Source: Arundinibacter roseus (GTDB taxonomy: Bacteria > Bacteroidota > Bacteroidia > Cytophagales > Spirosomataceae). Taken from it: DNA of 64,000 nt. The position numbers and the translations under genes are program-made. Numbering within the stretch: the stretch's first letter is position 1; each line of letters begins with the position of its first letter. Under the pieces are notes generated by a model that saw only the letters and a program-made list of their open reading frames with translations, had not been told where the DNA came from and ran no database searches. Of this stretch, positions 26,401 to 34,788 are shown one piece after another. The stretch lies in NCBI RefSeq assembly GCF_004348825.1, contig NZ_SMJU01000016.1:1-64000 (forward strand). The letters run 5' to 3'.

Positions 26401-26899
26401 GCTCATTGGCGTGTTGTTGGGCTTTATCATCTTTGATAAAACGTTCTCCGTCATTATGTCGGGCGTAGGAATTATCGCTTTGGCCGGAATCGTGGTGAAA
26501 AACGGGATTCTGCTCATTGAGTTCATCGACGAACTACGCGAGCGGGGCTATCCGCTGCGCGAAGCCATCATCGAAGGCGGTGCCATTCGTCTCAACCCCG
26601 TGTTGCTGACGGCCTCCGCTGCCGTACTCGGGCTGATTCCCCTCGCCTTTGGCCTTACCGTCGATTTCGTGACTTTGTTCCGTGACTTTGACCCGAACAT
26701 CATGATAGGTGGCGACAGCGCCGTGTTCTGGAACATTCTGGCATGGACTATCATTTTTGGTCTGACGTTCTCTACCGTCCTGACCCTCGTGATTGTGCCG
26801 TGTATGTACTACGTCAACGAGCGCGTGCGGGAGAAATGGTTCCGTAAAAAGACAGATACCAAATCTCAGCCCGAATCGTTAGAAATAGAGACAGTGTAG
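23444..26899 (+). CDS. RND multidrug efflux permease (AcrB/MexB-like HAE1 type)
   Basis: 1151 residues, somewhat above the usual 1030-1050 because of a longer cytoplasmic/TM connector around residues 510-600. Twelve membrane helices and two large periplasmic loops are arranged as in AcrB. The proton-relay Asp pair is in GIGLVVDDAIVVIEN (TM4). The N-terminus IYIFTFIITLAGW and the GGDLPV-like loops are typical. It drives proton-coupled export of drugs or other hydrophobic compounds as a trimer with the adaptor and TolC proteins upstream. A strong terminator follows the stop codon. Confidence 0.95.
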   Translation: MKAADDHKLDDHKTLSFTNWCVENRTTIYIFTFIITLAGWLVYTTLPKEQFPDIKIPQVYINTVYFGTAPADVENTINKPIEKQLKSISGVKRIKSNALQDVSVILVEFNPDVDVTDALQRVRDALDKAKRDLPQKLDSGPTAQDVNFSEFPIMNINIAGNYSLKQLKEYAEDLQDAIEGMPEISRVDIVGALNREIQINVDLPRMQAAGLTFYDIQSAVQGENVNVSGGDLPVDGVRRTLRVKGEFSEMRQIADLRIRTSTGAVLRLGDVADVQDSFEEQQDFARLDNKSVVTLNVIKRAGANLVQAADNIEATIEDYKETRFPQGLDIRITADQSERTRAELHDLVNTVVLGFIFVVLILMFFMGVGDAIFVGLSVPLSALVAFVLMPIIGPIVGTAFTLNTIVLFAFLLGIGLVVDDAIVVIENTHRLFNQHKEWTIQQAVKAAAGEVFVPVLSGTLTTIAPFFPLLFWPGIVGEFMKFLPLTLILTLMSSLFVAYVMNPVFAVSFMKRHDETKEKHETKSFKTIRRPIIILGAAAFIGYFIDRGVGNFLLFILLLFVFNHYILTPKILVPFQDRFLPALRDSYRNLISWLIKGWRPVWAIVLMVGVLIFTFVLTGIVQPQVIFFPSGDPDYVYVYNKLPIGTDARVTDSVTKVIEKKVFDVLEKEKAMDMVNSVISNVGKNAGDPTNPDRAATPHKSKVTVAFVKNEERGGRSTQEVLLKVRDALVGIPGAEISVERESTGPPTGKPIAVEISGDDFDQLQILEKQVLQKVQNSGIQGIDQLRSDLVTNKPEITINIDRDKAQREGISSQQIALAVRTALFGTEISKFRDAEDEYPIMVRLKKDDRDQIERLLSLNIVYRDMNSGGALRQVPISAVADINYSTTFSQINRKDQERIVTLSSDVLPGYNANEIVAQIQVLVNEMEVPNGYTVKMGGEQEDQEESMTFLVGAFGAAILLIYLILATQFNSVVKPFIIFFTILLSLIGVLLGFIIFDKTFSVIMSGVGIIALAGIVVKNGILLIEFIDELRERGYPLREAIIEGGAIRLNPVLLTASAAVLGLIPLAFGLTVDFVTLFRDFDPNIMIGGDSAVFWNILAWTIIFGLTFSTVLTLVIVPCMYYVNERVREKWFRKKTDTKSQPESLEIETV

Positions 26900-26917
26900 A
26901 GTAGTTTTTTGGTTAAA

Positions 26918-26961
26918 GGCAAAGAGCCGGGCGGAGTTTTCTGACCCGGCTCTTTCTTTGC
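26918..26961 (+). terminator. intrinsic terminator of the efflux operon
   Basis: AAAGAGCCGGG (26921-26931) pairs with CCCGGCTCTTT (26945-26955), and the flanking GGC/GCC can extend the stem. It is GC-rich with T-rich bases at the end, directly after the RND stop. Confidence 0.85.
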
Positions 26962-27048
26962 CCGAAAAATCCGAAGCAGGCAGATTTCCTGTTTTGTTAT
27001 GGTAAGAAGGTTCTTATATTGTGCTTCTTTTGCTGTAATCCCTTGTGC

Positions 27049-28170
27049 ATGATTTCTTTACCTGAAAATGAAAAATTAGACGTCTCATCTTTGGCGGGAG
27101 TTTTTCAAAACACGACCAACTCGTATAAATTTTACTGGTTTCTTGCCATTCTGGATATTTTGCAAGAAGATGGTACACAGCTCACTATTTCTAAAAAAGA
27201 GATTGCCCTTCGCATGCTGTCCAGAGTGTGGTACCCGCTCGATTATTTCAAACTATCCTTTGGCGCTCAGGATGGATTTAAACAGGTAGCAACGTTTATT
27301 TCTTCCAAAATAGAAATTGATAATCGTCTTAACGCTCCAAATCTTTTAGCCCAAATCAATCAAAAATTTTCGCCCGAGGAAGTAACGGATTTGGGTCGGG
27401 AAATTAACAAGAATCTGATCCGTTGGGTACCTTTCCGATTCATTCGTCCTTTCTTTTCGGCTGAAACTCAAAGGCTTTCGGATCAAAACGTAAACAGCGC
27501 AATTGAAAAGCTGAGCAATGAACTTTTTGATACCGAGCCGGGACGAGTCATGTACCGTATTTCTGCGGAGTGCATTCAGGTTAATCCATTGTGGGTAAGC
27601 TATTTCCAGAAACATTCTAGCATTTTGCGTGGATTCATTTTTTGGCATCTGGTAAAATTTATACAAAAGAATAATCCCAACGTAATTGGCTTGACCGAAA
27701 AGCTGGAAAAGCCAGTAAAACGTGATTTGAACCTCGCAAGTCGGTTCTGGAAAGGATACCTGGCCGAAAATCCAGACGTGACCTGTATCTATTCTGACCG
27801 TCCTATCACCTCCCAAAACCTGAGTCTCGACCATTTTTTACCCTGGTCGTATGTGGCTCATGATCAGCTTTGGAACATTATTCCGGTACCCAAAACTATA
27901 AATTTCTCCAAAGGAAATTGCCTGCCTTCTTTTGAATTGTATTTTGAACGATTATCGACCCTTCAATACGGTGCAGTTCAATTTTACAGAGAAAAAGAAT
28001 CCATGAAAATGCTGGAAGATTACGACCAGATTTTCAAGACGGATTTGCGTACATTGTCGATAGAGCAATTTAGTGCAATCTTGAAAAATCATCTTTTACC
28101 TCATTTTCAAACGGCTAGAAACCTCGGTTTTTCGTATCCCTATATTTATGACACCTCCTTCACCAAATGA
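27049..28170 (+). CDS. HNH-endonuclease-like protein
   Basis: About 373 residues. The first ~240 residues have no fold that I recognise. At about 245-292 lies an HNH-type core: a Cys in CIYSDRP, then NLSLDHFLPWSYVAHDQLWN and a Lys/Asn-bearing loop TINFSKGNCLPS. This matches the His-Asn-His metal-finger arrangement of nucleases such as those in restriction and mobile-element systems. The next gene, a methyltransferase-HIT fusion, starts 3 bp after the stop. The unit looks more AT-rich than the RND genes before it, suggesting acquisition. ATG 27049 is preferred over 27019 because a promoter-like TTCTTTTG lies between the two. Confidence 0.72.
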   Translation: MISLPENEKLDVSSLAGVFQNTTNSYKFYWFLAILDILQEDGTQLTISKKEIALRMLSRVWYPLDYFKLSFGAQDGFKQVATFISSKIEIDNRLNAPNLLAQINQKFSPEEVTDLGREINKNLIRWVPFRFIRPFFSAETQRLSDQNVNSAIEKLSNELFDTEPGRVMYRISAECIQVNPLWVSYFQKHSSILRGFIFWHLVKFIQKNNPNVIGLTEKLEKPVKRDLNLASRFWKGYLAENPDVTCIYSDRPITSQNLSLDHFLPWSYVAHDQLWNIIPVPKTINFSKGNCLPSFELYFERLSTLQYGAVQFYREKESMKMLEDYDQIFKTDLRTLSIEQFSAILKNHLLPHFQTARNLGFSYPYIYDTSFTK

Positions 28171-28173
28171 AAA

Positions 28174-29022
28174 ATGAATGAACATCAAAATTCCAATTCA
28201 CATCTAACAGCCAAAGAACGCAGCACTCCTTCTCTTCCCGTCCGAATGTTGCTCGAACGCAAGCTCATACAGGGCAAAGTACTTGATTTTGGCTGTGGAT
28301 TTGGGAAAGATGTCAACCACCTTCTGATCAAAGGTTTCGACGCCAAAGGGTTTGATCCGTACTACTATCCTGAATTTCCGACCGAAAAGTTTGATACCAT
28401 TCTATGCTTCTACGTTCTGAACGTACTTTTTCCGGAAGAGCAAAACAGGGTTTTGATGCAAATTTCACAGCTGTTGAAACCGTCCGGAAAAGCCTATTTT
28501 GCGGTTCGGCGAGATATTTCAAAAGATGGTTTTCGTACCCATCAGGTTCATGGAAAGCCTACTTATCAGTGTTACGTCAAGCTTCCTTACAAATCTATTT
28601 TTCTCAACGAGAATACAGAATTTTACGAATATCAACATTGGAATAAAGTTGTTGAGGCAGATTCCAAATGCCCTTTTTGTAAGCCTAATCCAGCCCTGCA
28701 TTTGTTGGCTGAAACACCTTTAAGTTACGCTGTTTTGGATGGCTATCCGGTTGCGAAAGGTCATGCGCTCATAGTTCCCAAACGCCATGTAGCCAACTAC
28801 TTTGAACTAACTTTTGATGAGCAAAAAGATTTGGTGCAGCTTTCTACTTTTGTACAGCAAATGCTCAAAAGCCAGTACCATACCAATGATTTTACCTTTG
28901 GAATGAATATTGGTAAAAATGCCGGACAACGGATTGATCATGCTACGATACATCTTATTCCAAGATTTAAAGGTGATTGTGCCAATCCAAAAGGAGGAGT
29001 TAGGAATATTTTAAATAAATAA
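28174..29022 (+). CDS. methyltransferase-HIT domain fusion protein
   Basis: 282 residues, two domains. Residues 20-150 form a class I SAM-methyltransferase with motif I VLDFGCGFGKDV (36-47), the acidic loop FDPYYYPEF and FYVLNVL; these resemble the methyltransferases linked to DNA phosphorothioation loci. Residues 160-275 form a HIT domain with zinc-type CPFC (166-169), GHALIVPKRHV (196-206) and the catalytic loop H256-A-T-I-H260-LIPR. The nucleophilic middle His of HxHxH is Thr258, so hydrolase or transferase chemistry may be lost and the domain may only sense or bind nucleotides. It is transcribed with the HNH gene. Confidence 0.78.
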   Translation: MNEHQNSNSHLTAKERSTPSLPVRMLLERKLIQGKVLDFGCGFGKDVNHLLIKGFDAKGFDPYYYPEFPTEKFDTILCFYVLNVLFPEEQNRVLMQISQLLKPSGKAYFAVRRDISKDGFRTHQVHGKPTYQCYVKLPYKSIFLNENTEFYEYQHWNKVVEADSKCPFCKPNPALHLLAETPLSYAVLDGYPVAKGHALIVPKRHVANYFELTFDEQKDLVQLSTFVQQMLKSQYHTNDFTFGMNIGKNAGQRIDHATIHLIPRFKGDCANPKGGVRNILNK

Positions 29023-29142
29023 AGCTACAAGGGTTCCAAAACTTTGTTGCTTTTGCATACACAAAGGAAGCTTTAACGTTTTTCCCCCCACTCCCCACTT
29101 TTTACTAACTTGCCGGCCGTTTTACATTTATCTAAATCCTGT

Positions 29143-29643
29143 ATGAAAAATTTGAAAAAACTACTTTCTGCCGCTGTCCTGATGGTTTGTCTGTGTAGCG
29201 CAGGTCTGGCGCATGCCCAAAAAGGTACGCTCAACGACATCAAGTTTCTGGACGGCCGTTGGTTGGGTACCTACAACGGCGGGCCTATTGAAGCCGCATG
29301 GACGGCCCCGGCCGGAAACAACATCGTGGGGTATATCCGGATGATGAAAGATGAAAAGGCAACGCTCTACGAAATGTTCGTTTTTGAGCAAAATGCCGAA
29401 GGGCCCGTGGCAATGGTGAAGCACTTTAAGCCCGGCATGATTGGCGTGGAGGAAAAAGACGCATTTGACCGCTATACGTTTCAATCGGCCAAAAAAAATG
29501 AAGCGCTGTTTGAAAAAGACGATGCTTCGGTACGGATTATTTACGAGCTACGGAAAAAGGATCAGCTTGTGATTCAGCGCGGACGACAGGAAAACGGACA
29601 GTGGAAATTTGTAGATCTATTTGTCTTCAACCGAATTCCCTAA
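29143..29643 (+). CDS. secreted protein, DUF6265-like
   Basis: 166 residues from the ATG at 29143. A clear signal peptide (KKLLSAAVLMVCLCSAGLAHA) ends near residue 25. The mature part (about 140 residues) begins with the block KFLDGRWLGTYNGGPIEAAW and looks like a small beta-barrel of the DUF6265 type. A periplasmic or secreted role is likely, but the function is unknown. It stands alone between the HNH unit and the convergent BatA-type operon. The first ATG at 29110 would put 11 unrelated residues before the signal peptide and is rejected. Confidence 0.75.
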   Translation: MKNLKKLLSAAVLMVCLCSAGLAHAQKGTLNDIKFLDGRWLGTYNGGPIEAAWTAPAGNNIVGYIRMMKDEKATLYEMFVFEQNAEGPVAMVKHFKPGMIGVEEKDAFDRYTFQSAKKNEALFEKDDASVRIIYELRKKDQLVIQRGRQENGQWKFVDLFVFNRIP

Positions 29644-29665
29644 ATTTTCCTGCGAAATCGGTAAC

Positions 29666-29710
29666 ACAAAAATCGCCTGAACCGTAGCAATCGGTTCCGG
29701 CGATTTTTGT
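29666..29710. terminator. bidirectional intrinsic terminator
   Basis: ACAAAAATCGCC (29666-29677) pairs with GGCGATTTTTGT (29699-29710), extended inward by GAACC/GGTTC after a bulge. T-rich bases follow on the plus strand. It sits between the convergent DUF6265-like gene and the BatA-type operon. Confidence 0.85.
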
Positions 29711-29735
29711 TTTTAGCAGAGAAGTAGAATGCTAC

Positions 29736-31400
29736 CTATTTCCCAACCCGAGGTTCGAGCCAAAGAGCTGTAAAACAGCTCAAAAACAGAAACAGCCACA
29801 CAAAACCCGGGATTTTTTGTCGACGCAGCGGACGCGCCTCCCGCAGGTTGTTGGTCGTCGCAAGCGGCTGTTCCATCGCCTGCATGTAAGCTTGCAGGCA
29901 GGCGGTTTGGTAGCCCGTAGTGGTGGAGTCCTGCACGTAGACTTCGACCGAGTCGCCCAAAGATACCCATCCGGAAGGGCCAAACTGATAGTCGACGGTA
30001 GCCGATTGGGCATTGAGCGGCGACGGTGCCACAGCTGCCGAATCGCCACCAATTTGGATGAACTCAGGCAAGGCAGCAAAGTTATTCAGCTGAACCGTAC
30101 TCGACAAACCGCTAAAAACAGGCGCATCGGCCCGAAGCTGATTGCGGGGTGCAGGCTGTCCAAATGCCAGCAGGGAACTCCAAATACGATCATAAAACAG
30201 GCTGTCGCCACTAAGCTTGACCGGGAACGTTTCGTTCAACAGGCTAACCATCAGCTTCCCCGGTTTTTTCCAGATTGCTACCGGAAATTCGCCATGCGGG
30301 AGCTGTGCCGCTACGGGCACAAACGAGTAAGGCTGCGCCGTAAGCGAAGGAGCAAGGGAAACGGAGTTTTCGGTACTGATTTTTCTGACTGCAAAACCCA
30401 CACCCAATGCGCGGTTGATGCGTGCGAGGGCATCTTCCACCGGACTAAGCCCCAACACCCACACACTTTTGCCGCTGCCAAGGGCTTTTTTTACCTGCGG
30501 GTTCGTGATGTTATCAGGATCGGTCAGGATAAAATCAGGGCTGAGTTTTGTATCAGCGGAGCGGTTTAGGTCGGTGGTTTGTAAAATATTGCGCGAAAGC
30601 GTCGTCTGAATGGATACGGTATGTCCCTGACGGCCCAGCCAATCGGCCAACGTACGACTTTCAAAATCAGGAGTTTGGAGAATAAACTGAAACGAAAACG
30701 TGGGGGCTGCCTGCGCAAAAAAGCGAAGCGTATCTATCGGCGATTCGTCCAGAAAAAGTTCTACAAAGCTGCGGCCTTCCGAAAACACCGGAAATTGTAG
30801 CCGAAACGTTTGGTTTCCGGCTTCCAGCGTGGTGCTGTCCAGGGTTTTTCCGGCAAAGCGAAGCGCCAGCAATTGCTTTTTGCTCGACCTAATTGCGCCC
30901 GAAAACTCCTGCATTTCTCCCTGTTTCACCACCCCCTGCCACCGAACAGCCCGCAGCTGATCTTCCGCAACGTAGGGGTGCCACCGTACGGATGTGCTCA
31001 CGAGCTGAGCTAGAAAATTGGCCGGGAAATGCTGCCCCAACAGCGCCACGGAGTCTGCCTGTTGGGCGAGCTTTTCGGTCAGAAACTCCTCTGCCGAAAC
31101 ACGCTCCGGCGAGCCGAGGCTGTCCTGCCACTGCCAGGCCACGGCCGCAGGTACTTCCTCTCCTACCACTAGAATTGTGGACGAAGCAGCGGTTTTGACC
31201 CAAACGGGCTGCAAAATGAACAGAACCAACACGAGCCACAGGAGCAGATGCAACAGCATCCGAACGGTTTTTCGGGAACGCGAGAGGGTTTTGTTACGCC
31301 CAATGAGCCAGCCAAAACCGGGCAGAAAACCCAGTAAGCCAACCAAAAGCAGCCAATGAAGCGGATCGGAGGAGTGAAAGGTAAAATCAAATGAAATCAT
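29736..31400 (-). CDS. membrane protein at the end of the BatA-type operon
   Basis: 554 residues from the ATG at 31400, which overlaps the upstream stop as ATGA. Two N-terminal membrane helices (WLLLVGLLGFLPGFGWL and LLHLLLWLVLVLFILQPVW), a large extracytoplasmic region of about 440 residues and one C-terminal helix (GFVWLFLFLSCFTALWL). No catalytic motif that I recognise. The layout resembles the BatA-neighbour proteins whose soluble part has a glutamine-amidotransferase-like or VWA-like fold. It probably works with the BatA-like and DUF58 proteins encoded upstream. Confidence 0.72.
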   Translation of the reverse strand: MISFDFTFHSSDPLHWLLLVGLLGFLPGFGWLIGRNKTLSRSRKTVRMLLHLLLWLVLVLFILQPVWVKTAASSTILVVGEEVPAAVAWQWQDSLGSPERVSAEEFLTEKLAQQADSVALLGQHFPANFLAQLVSTSVRWHPYVAEDQLRAVRWQGVVKQGEMQEFSGAIRSSKKQLLALRFAGKTLDSTTLEAGNQTFRLQFPVFSEGRSFVELFLDESPIDTLRFFAQAAPTFSFQFILQTPDFESRTLADWLGRQGHTVSIQTTLSRNILQTTDLNRSADTKLSPDFILTDPDNITNPQVKKALGSGKSVWVLGLSPVEDALARINRALGVGFAVRKISTENSVSLAPSLTAQPYSFVPVAAQLPHGEFPVAIWKKPGKLMVSLLNETFPVKLSGDSLFYDRIWSSLLAFGQPAPRNQLRADAPVFSGLSSTVQLNNFAALPEFIQIGGDSAAVAPSPLNAQSATVDYQFGPSGWVSLGDSVEVYVQDSTTTGYQTACLQAYMQAMEQPLATTNNLREARPLRRQKIPGFVWLFLFLSCFTALWLEPRVGK

Positions 31401-33592
31401 AAAAGTCGGCGCCAAAAGGCTTCTTCAAGTTTTTGTTCGCCCCGAGCTGCGGCCGGAGTTTGGGACGAAGCCTGCGTAAGGGACCATAGAAAAGCGCGCA
31501 ACTGCTGCTCTTCCTTTGCGGTTCGTGGTTGTCCGGCGGCGAGTTTTTGCAGCCCCGTCAGCGCCGCCCAATTTTTCAGGTTACCGTTGATAATCAGCCC
31601 GGCCATCAGCGCACCTGCATCCTGCACGTCCCGCTGCTGCGACGGCGACAGTTTTTTTAGTTCAAGATAGCCCAACAGGCGGCGGGCTTTGGGGGCAAGT
31701 TGTTCCTGCGTGTAGGTGCGTTGCTGCGCATAGCGGGCATTTAATTTGTCGAGTTCGCCCGTCAGGCGGGTTTCTTTTTCTTTCAGCGGAGGCGGATCAA
31801 ACCCACTCTTTTTGACATACGAGCGCGCTTTTTGTTGTGCGGTTTTAAGGTATTCCAGGGCTTTCTTTTCAAAAGGCAGCGCTTTTTCGGGTTCGTAAAG
31901 CCGCAGATGCAACTCCGACTGCCACATTTGTTCCAGCGCCATTTTCAACAAACTACGCGTCGATTGCTCATAAAAAGTATTGACCTCGCCGTCGTCGTGG
32001 GCGTGTACGTACTGTTCCATCAGGGCCGCCAAGGGGTCCTGCGCATCGGCAGCGGCGGGGCCGTGGTCGTGCCCGTGGTCATGATCCGGTTCTTCGGCGT
32101 GGGCGGCGTGCTCTTCTTCGGTGTCGTGTTTGTGCATAAATCCATCAAGGATATTGCCGCCTTCGGCAGGTTGTGCTCCTTCTGCCGCATGAGAAGCGCC
32201 GCCAATGTTGGTTTCAAATTCTTCGCCCATAAACTGCCCATAGCGAAGTCGGAGTACTTTTTGGTCAAAACCGATTTCGTTGGAGGTACTGTTAAACTCA
32301 GCAGCGGGGATTTTTTTTCGTTTGGCAATTAGTTTTTCAGTATCAATAATGATCTGCCGCTGACTTCTGAAATACTCCGGCATGCGGTTGACGGCCATTG
32401 CCGCAAGTTCGGCTTCTTCCAGCTGCGTGGTATCCCGAAAGACAATAAAGTAGGTGTCAGATTTGGTAAAATTGGCTTCCGGCTGTCGGTTGTCGAGTGC
32501 GGCCCAGTAGTAGTAAAGCTCGTCGCCGGGAGCAAACTGCAAGGCTTTCAGATCCAGGGTTTTGGAAACGTTGGCATCTTTGAAAGAGCCCGAATGCAGC
32601 GGAATGCGCAACTCCCGAAACTTCACGTTTTCGCCCGAGCCACGCGCTACTGTGGCCACAATGAACGCTTGCTTCACGTTGAAATCGTCCGAAATACGCG
32701 CTGAAACCGAGATTTTTGTCGGGTCCTGCCGCGTGTGGTACCGATACAGTTCTTTGCTTGCCGGTACGATGCGGGGCGGAGCATCAGGCAGAACTTCGAG
32801 CCGATAAAAATCGGATTGATACACGAGCGAATCCTTGAAATAGCCTTTGAACGAATAAATACCGGAGTGCCGGACCCGATCTTTGTACGAAAACAGCCCA
32901 TTATTTTCCTGAAAAGCCACCTCTTGCCCCCGGCTGTCAACCAATTGTAAACGAATAGCTTCCGGATTCTTTAACTGAATGCGCCATTGCACTACCGACC
33001 CACTCACCGCCCGAATCATCAGGTCGTCCGTTTCACGTACCGGAAGGCCCGTGTAGGCAGGCGGCTCAATCCGAACCTCTGCCGATTGTAACGCAGGAGG
33101 CAGCCACGTTCGGGTGGGTTTTTGTTGCTTTTCTAAGTTGGATATATTCTGAGAATCAGACGACCGAGCGCTGAATAAAGGCGCAAGCAGATGAATGATC
33201 AGCGCTCCGGCGACGAGCAGAAAGTAAGGCAGACTTTGTCTCAAAAACAGTCGGGGTGTTTCCTGACCGTGCAATTGCTGTCCGAGGCGTTCGAGTTGAA
33301 GTTGCTCGGCGATGTTGAGCGATTCTTTTTCCAGAAGCGTCAGGCTGTACTCCGTTCCCTGTATTTTCTGATGCAACAAAAGAACTGCCTCCTCTTTTTT
33401 TGATCGGATCATTCCCGTCAGCAGCACTCCCGCCGCTGTTGCTGCAAGTGCGACAAGCGTTAGAAGTAAAGGCTGTTGGGTAATTGTAAAAGTCAGGATA
33501 CAGGCAGCTGCGGTCAGTAGTGCTGTTTTTAAAGCAGCATTTACAACTAATTGTTTTTGAACAGATTGTACAAGTTTAGTCAGTGGGTTCAT
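31397..33592 (-). CDS. DUF4175-like membrane protein with His-rich insert
   Basis: 731 residues. Membrane helices near residues 20-65 and 120-140 precede a long region with Ig-like stretches (VRIEPPAYTGLPVRETDDL, about 170) and a helical C-terminal part, the layout of DUF4175 proteins. At about 484-511 is a run rich in His, Asp and Glu (HKHDTEEEHAAHAEE and DHDHGHDHG), which looks metal-binding. ATGA overlaps link it to the BatA-like gene before it and the membrane protein after it. DUF4175-type genes recur in MoxR/DUF58 operons; the function is not known. Confidence 0.75.
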   Translation of the reverse strand: MNPLTKLVQSVQKQLVVNAALKTALLTAAACILTFTITQQPLLLTLVALAATAAGVLLTGMIRSKKEEAVLLLHQKIQGTEYSLTLLEKESLNIAEQLQLERLGQQLHGQETPRLFLRQSLPYFLLVAGALIIHLLAPLFSARSSDSQNISNLEKQQKPTRTWLPPALQSAEVRIEPPAYTGLPVRETDDLMIRAVSGSVVQWRIQLKNPEAIRLQLVDSRGQEVAFQENNGLFSYKDRVRHSGIYSFKGYFKDSLVYQSDFYRLEVLPDAPPRIVPASKELYRYHTRQDPTKISVSARISDDFNVKQAFIVATVARGSGENVKFRELRIPLHSGSFKDANVSKTLDLKALQFAPGDELYYYWAALDNRQPEANFTKSDTYFIVFRDTTQLEEAELAAMAVNRMPEYFRSQRQIIIDTEKLIAKRKKIPAAEFNSTSNEIGFDQKVLRLRYGQFMGEEFETNIGGASHAAEGAQPAEGGNILDGFMHKHDTEEEHAAHAEEPDHDHGHDHGPAAADAQDPLAALMEQYVHAHDDGEVNTFYEQSTRSLLKMALEQMWQSELHLRLYEPEKALPFEKKALEYLKTAQQKARSYVKKSGFDPPPLKEKETRLTGELDKLNARYAQQRTYTQEQLAPKARRLLGYLELKKLSPSQQRDVQDAGALMAGLIINGNLKNWAALTGLQKLAAGQPRTAKEEQQLRAFLWSLTQASSQTPAAARGEQKLEEAFWRRLL

Positions 33593-34788
33593 GCGTATTT
33601 GGTCAGGGCTAAACTACGTTCCAGACTAATGAATACAAGGAATAAAAGCAGCAACAGCGTGTGCAGATTGCCCGCCGAAGCCTGCGCCTGATCGGGTGCG
33701 AGCTGCTTTACCCGTCGGCTAAGTTCACCCCGGCTCCACGGCAGGGCATCGCCCCGCAGCTTCCAGTGTGTCAGTAGCTTTTGACCCAGCCATTCGGGTA
33801 GTTGTCCGTTTGCCACAAGTGTCGAAGTTTGAGGCGTAAGCGGCTCTTTCACCACATTTATGTTCGGTGATGAGGTTTCCTGCGTTTCCCCGGTCAGCAC
33901 GTACACAGTATTTGGATTCGGATTGGTAAGCGGTTCATCAGACACCACAAGGGAGTAAGGCTGTGATGCTTTTTGGGCAAAATCAAGTACAAGTTCCAGC
34001 CCATACACCTCTGCAAAAGCCTTTACCGCCGCAACAACCGTGGTGCGTTCGGTCTCGTTTTTTAACAAAACCAGCACGGGTAAAGGTCCCTCGGCCACGG
34101 GATTTTCAGCGAGGCGAAGACCGGTATCCAAGGGCCCGTTGCTGAGCAACTGACGGGCATTGATATGAAGTTTTTGATTGTTTTTCACCAACCGGAAATT
34201 CCGAACGACCCGATGCAGCGTATCGACGGGTGCGTGAATAAACACAGGAACTGCGGCCTGTAAAACCGGCAGTTGGGCTTTGTTTCGTTCGTTGCGGACG
34301 TACACATGAACGATCGCAGCCTTGTCAGCTAACTGATTGAGTAATCCCTGAATCAGCACCGACGACGGTACGTCCCGGCTCGGGTTGTCGGGCGTCAAAG
34401 CGTCGTTTATGGTCGACGCCTCGGGTGTCAGCCATCGTAGTTCGTCGCCGTCTTGCTGTGCTTTGGTGAGTTCAAATCGGTAGTTTTCCAGAATAAATTC
34501 ATCCGGCTGAACCAGATGAACCGTGGGTAAAGTAGCCGATGAATCATTTTTTTTCAGGAAAGGCTCCGCCAAAATCATAGCGAGCAGCAGCACGAGCAGG
34601 CAGCGAAGCAGCAGGAGAAGCCATTTTTCGAGCCGCAGGCCCCGCTGAGGCGTTTGATTTTTTTCAAGCAGCCAACGCGTAGCCGCCCACGGCATGAGTT
34701 GCCCTTTTTTTTGATGCCACAAATGAATGGCAATCGGAATAGCCACGGCCGCTGCGGCCCACCACATCGCAGGATTTATAAACTCCAT
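33589..34788 (-). CDS. BatA N-terminal-domain membrane protein
   Basis: 399 residues. The N-terminus (NPAMWWAAAAVAIPIAIHLW followed by a basic cytoplasmic loop and a second helix LLLLLRCLLVLLLAMILAEP) is the BatA/aerotolerance-regulator N-terminal domain. A periplasmic region of about 280 residues follows, ending in a last helix (LHTLLLLLFLVFISL). The start ATG shares one base with the stop of the DUF58 gene (TGATG). In Bacteroidetes, Bat operons have been tied to oxygen tolerance and envelope integrity. The von Willebrand domain of true BatA is not obvious here. Confidence 0.8.
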   Translation of the reverse strand: MEFINPAMWWAAAAVAIPIAIHLWHQKKGQLMPWAATRWLLEKNQTPQRGLRLEKWLLLLLRCLLVLLLAMILAEPFLKKNDSSATLPTVHLVQPDEFILENYRFELTKAQQDGDELRWLTPEASTINDALTPDNPSRDVPSSVLIQGLLNQLADKAAIVHVYVRNERNKAQLPVLQAAVPVFIHAPVDTLHRVVRNFRLVKNNQKLHINARQLLSNGPLDTGLRLAENPVAEGPLPVLVLLKNETERTTVVAAVKAFAEVYGLELVLDFAQKASQPYSLVVSDEPLTNPNPNTVYVLTGETQETSSPNINVVKEPLTPQTSTLVANGQLPEWLGQKLLTHWKLRGDALPWSRGELSRRVKQLAPDQAQASAGNLHTLLLLLFLVFISLERSLALTKYA

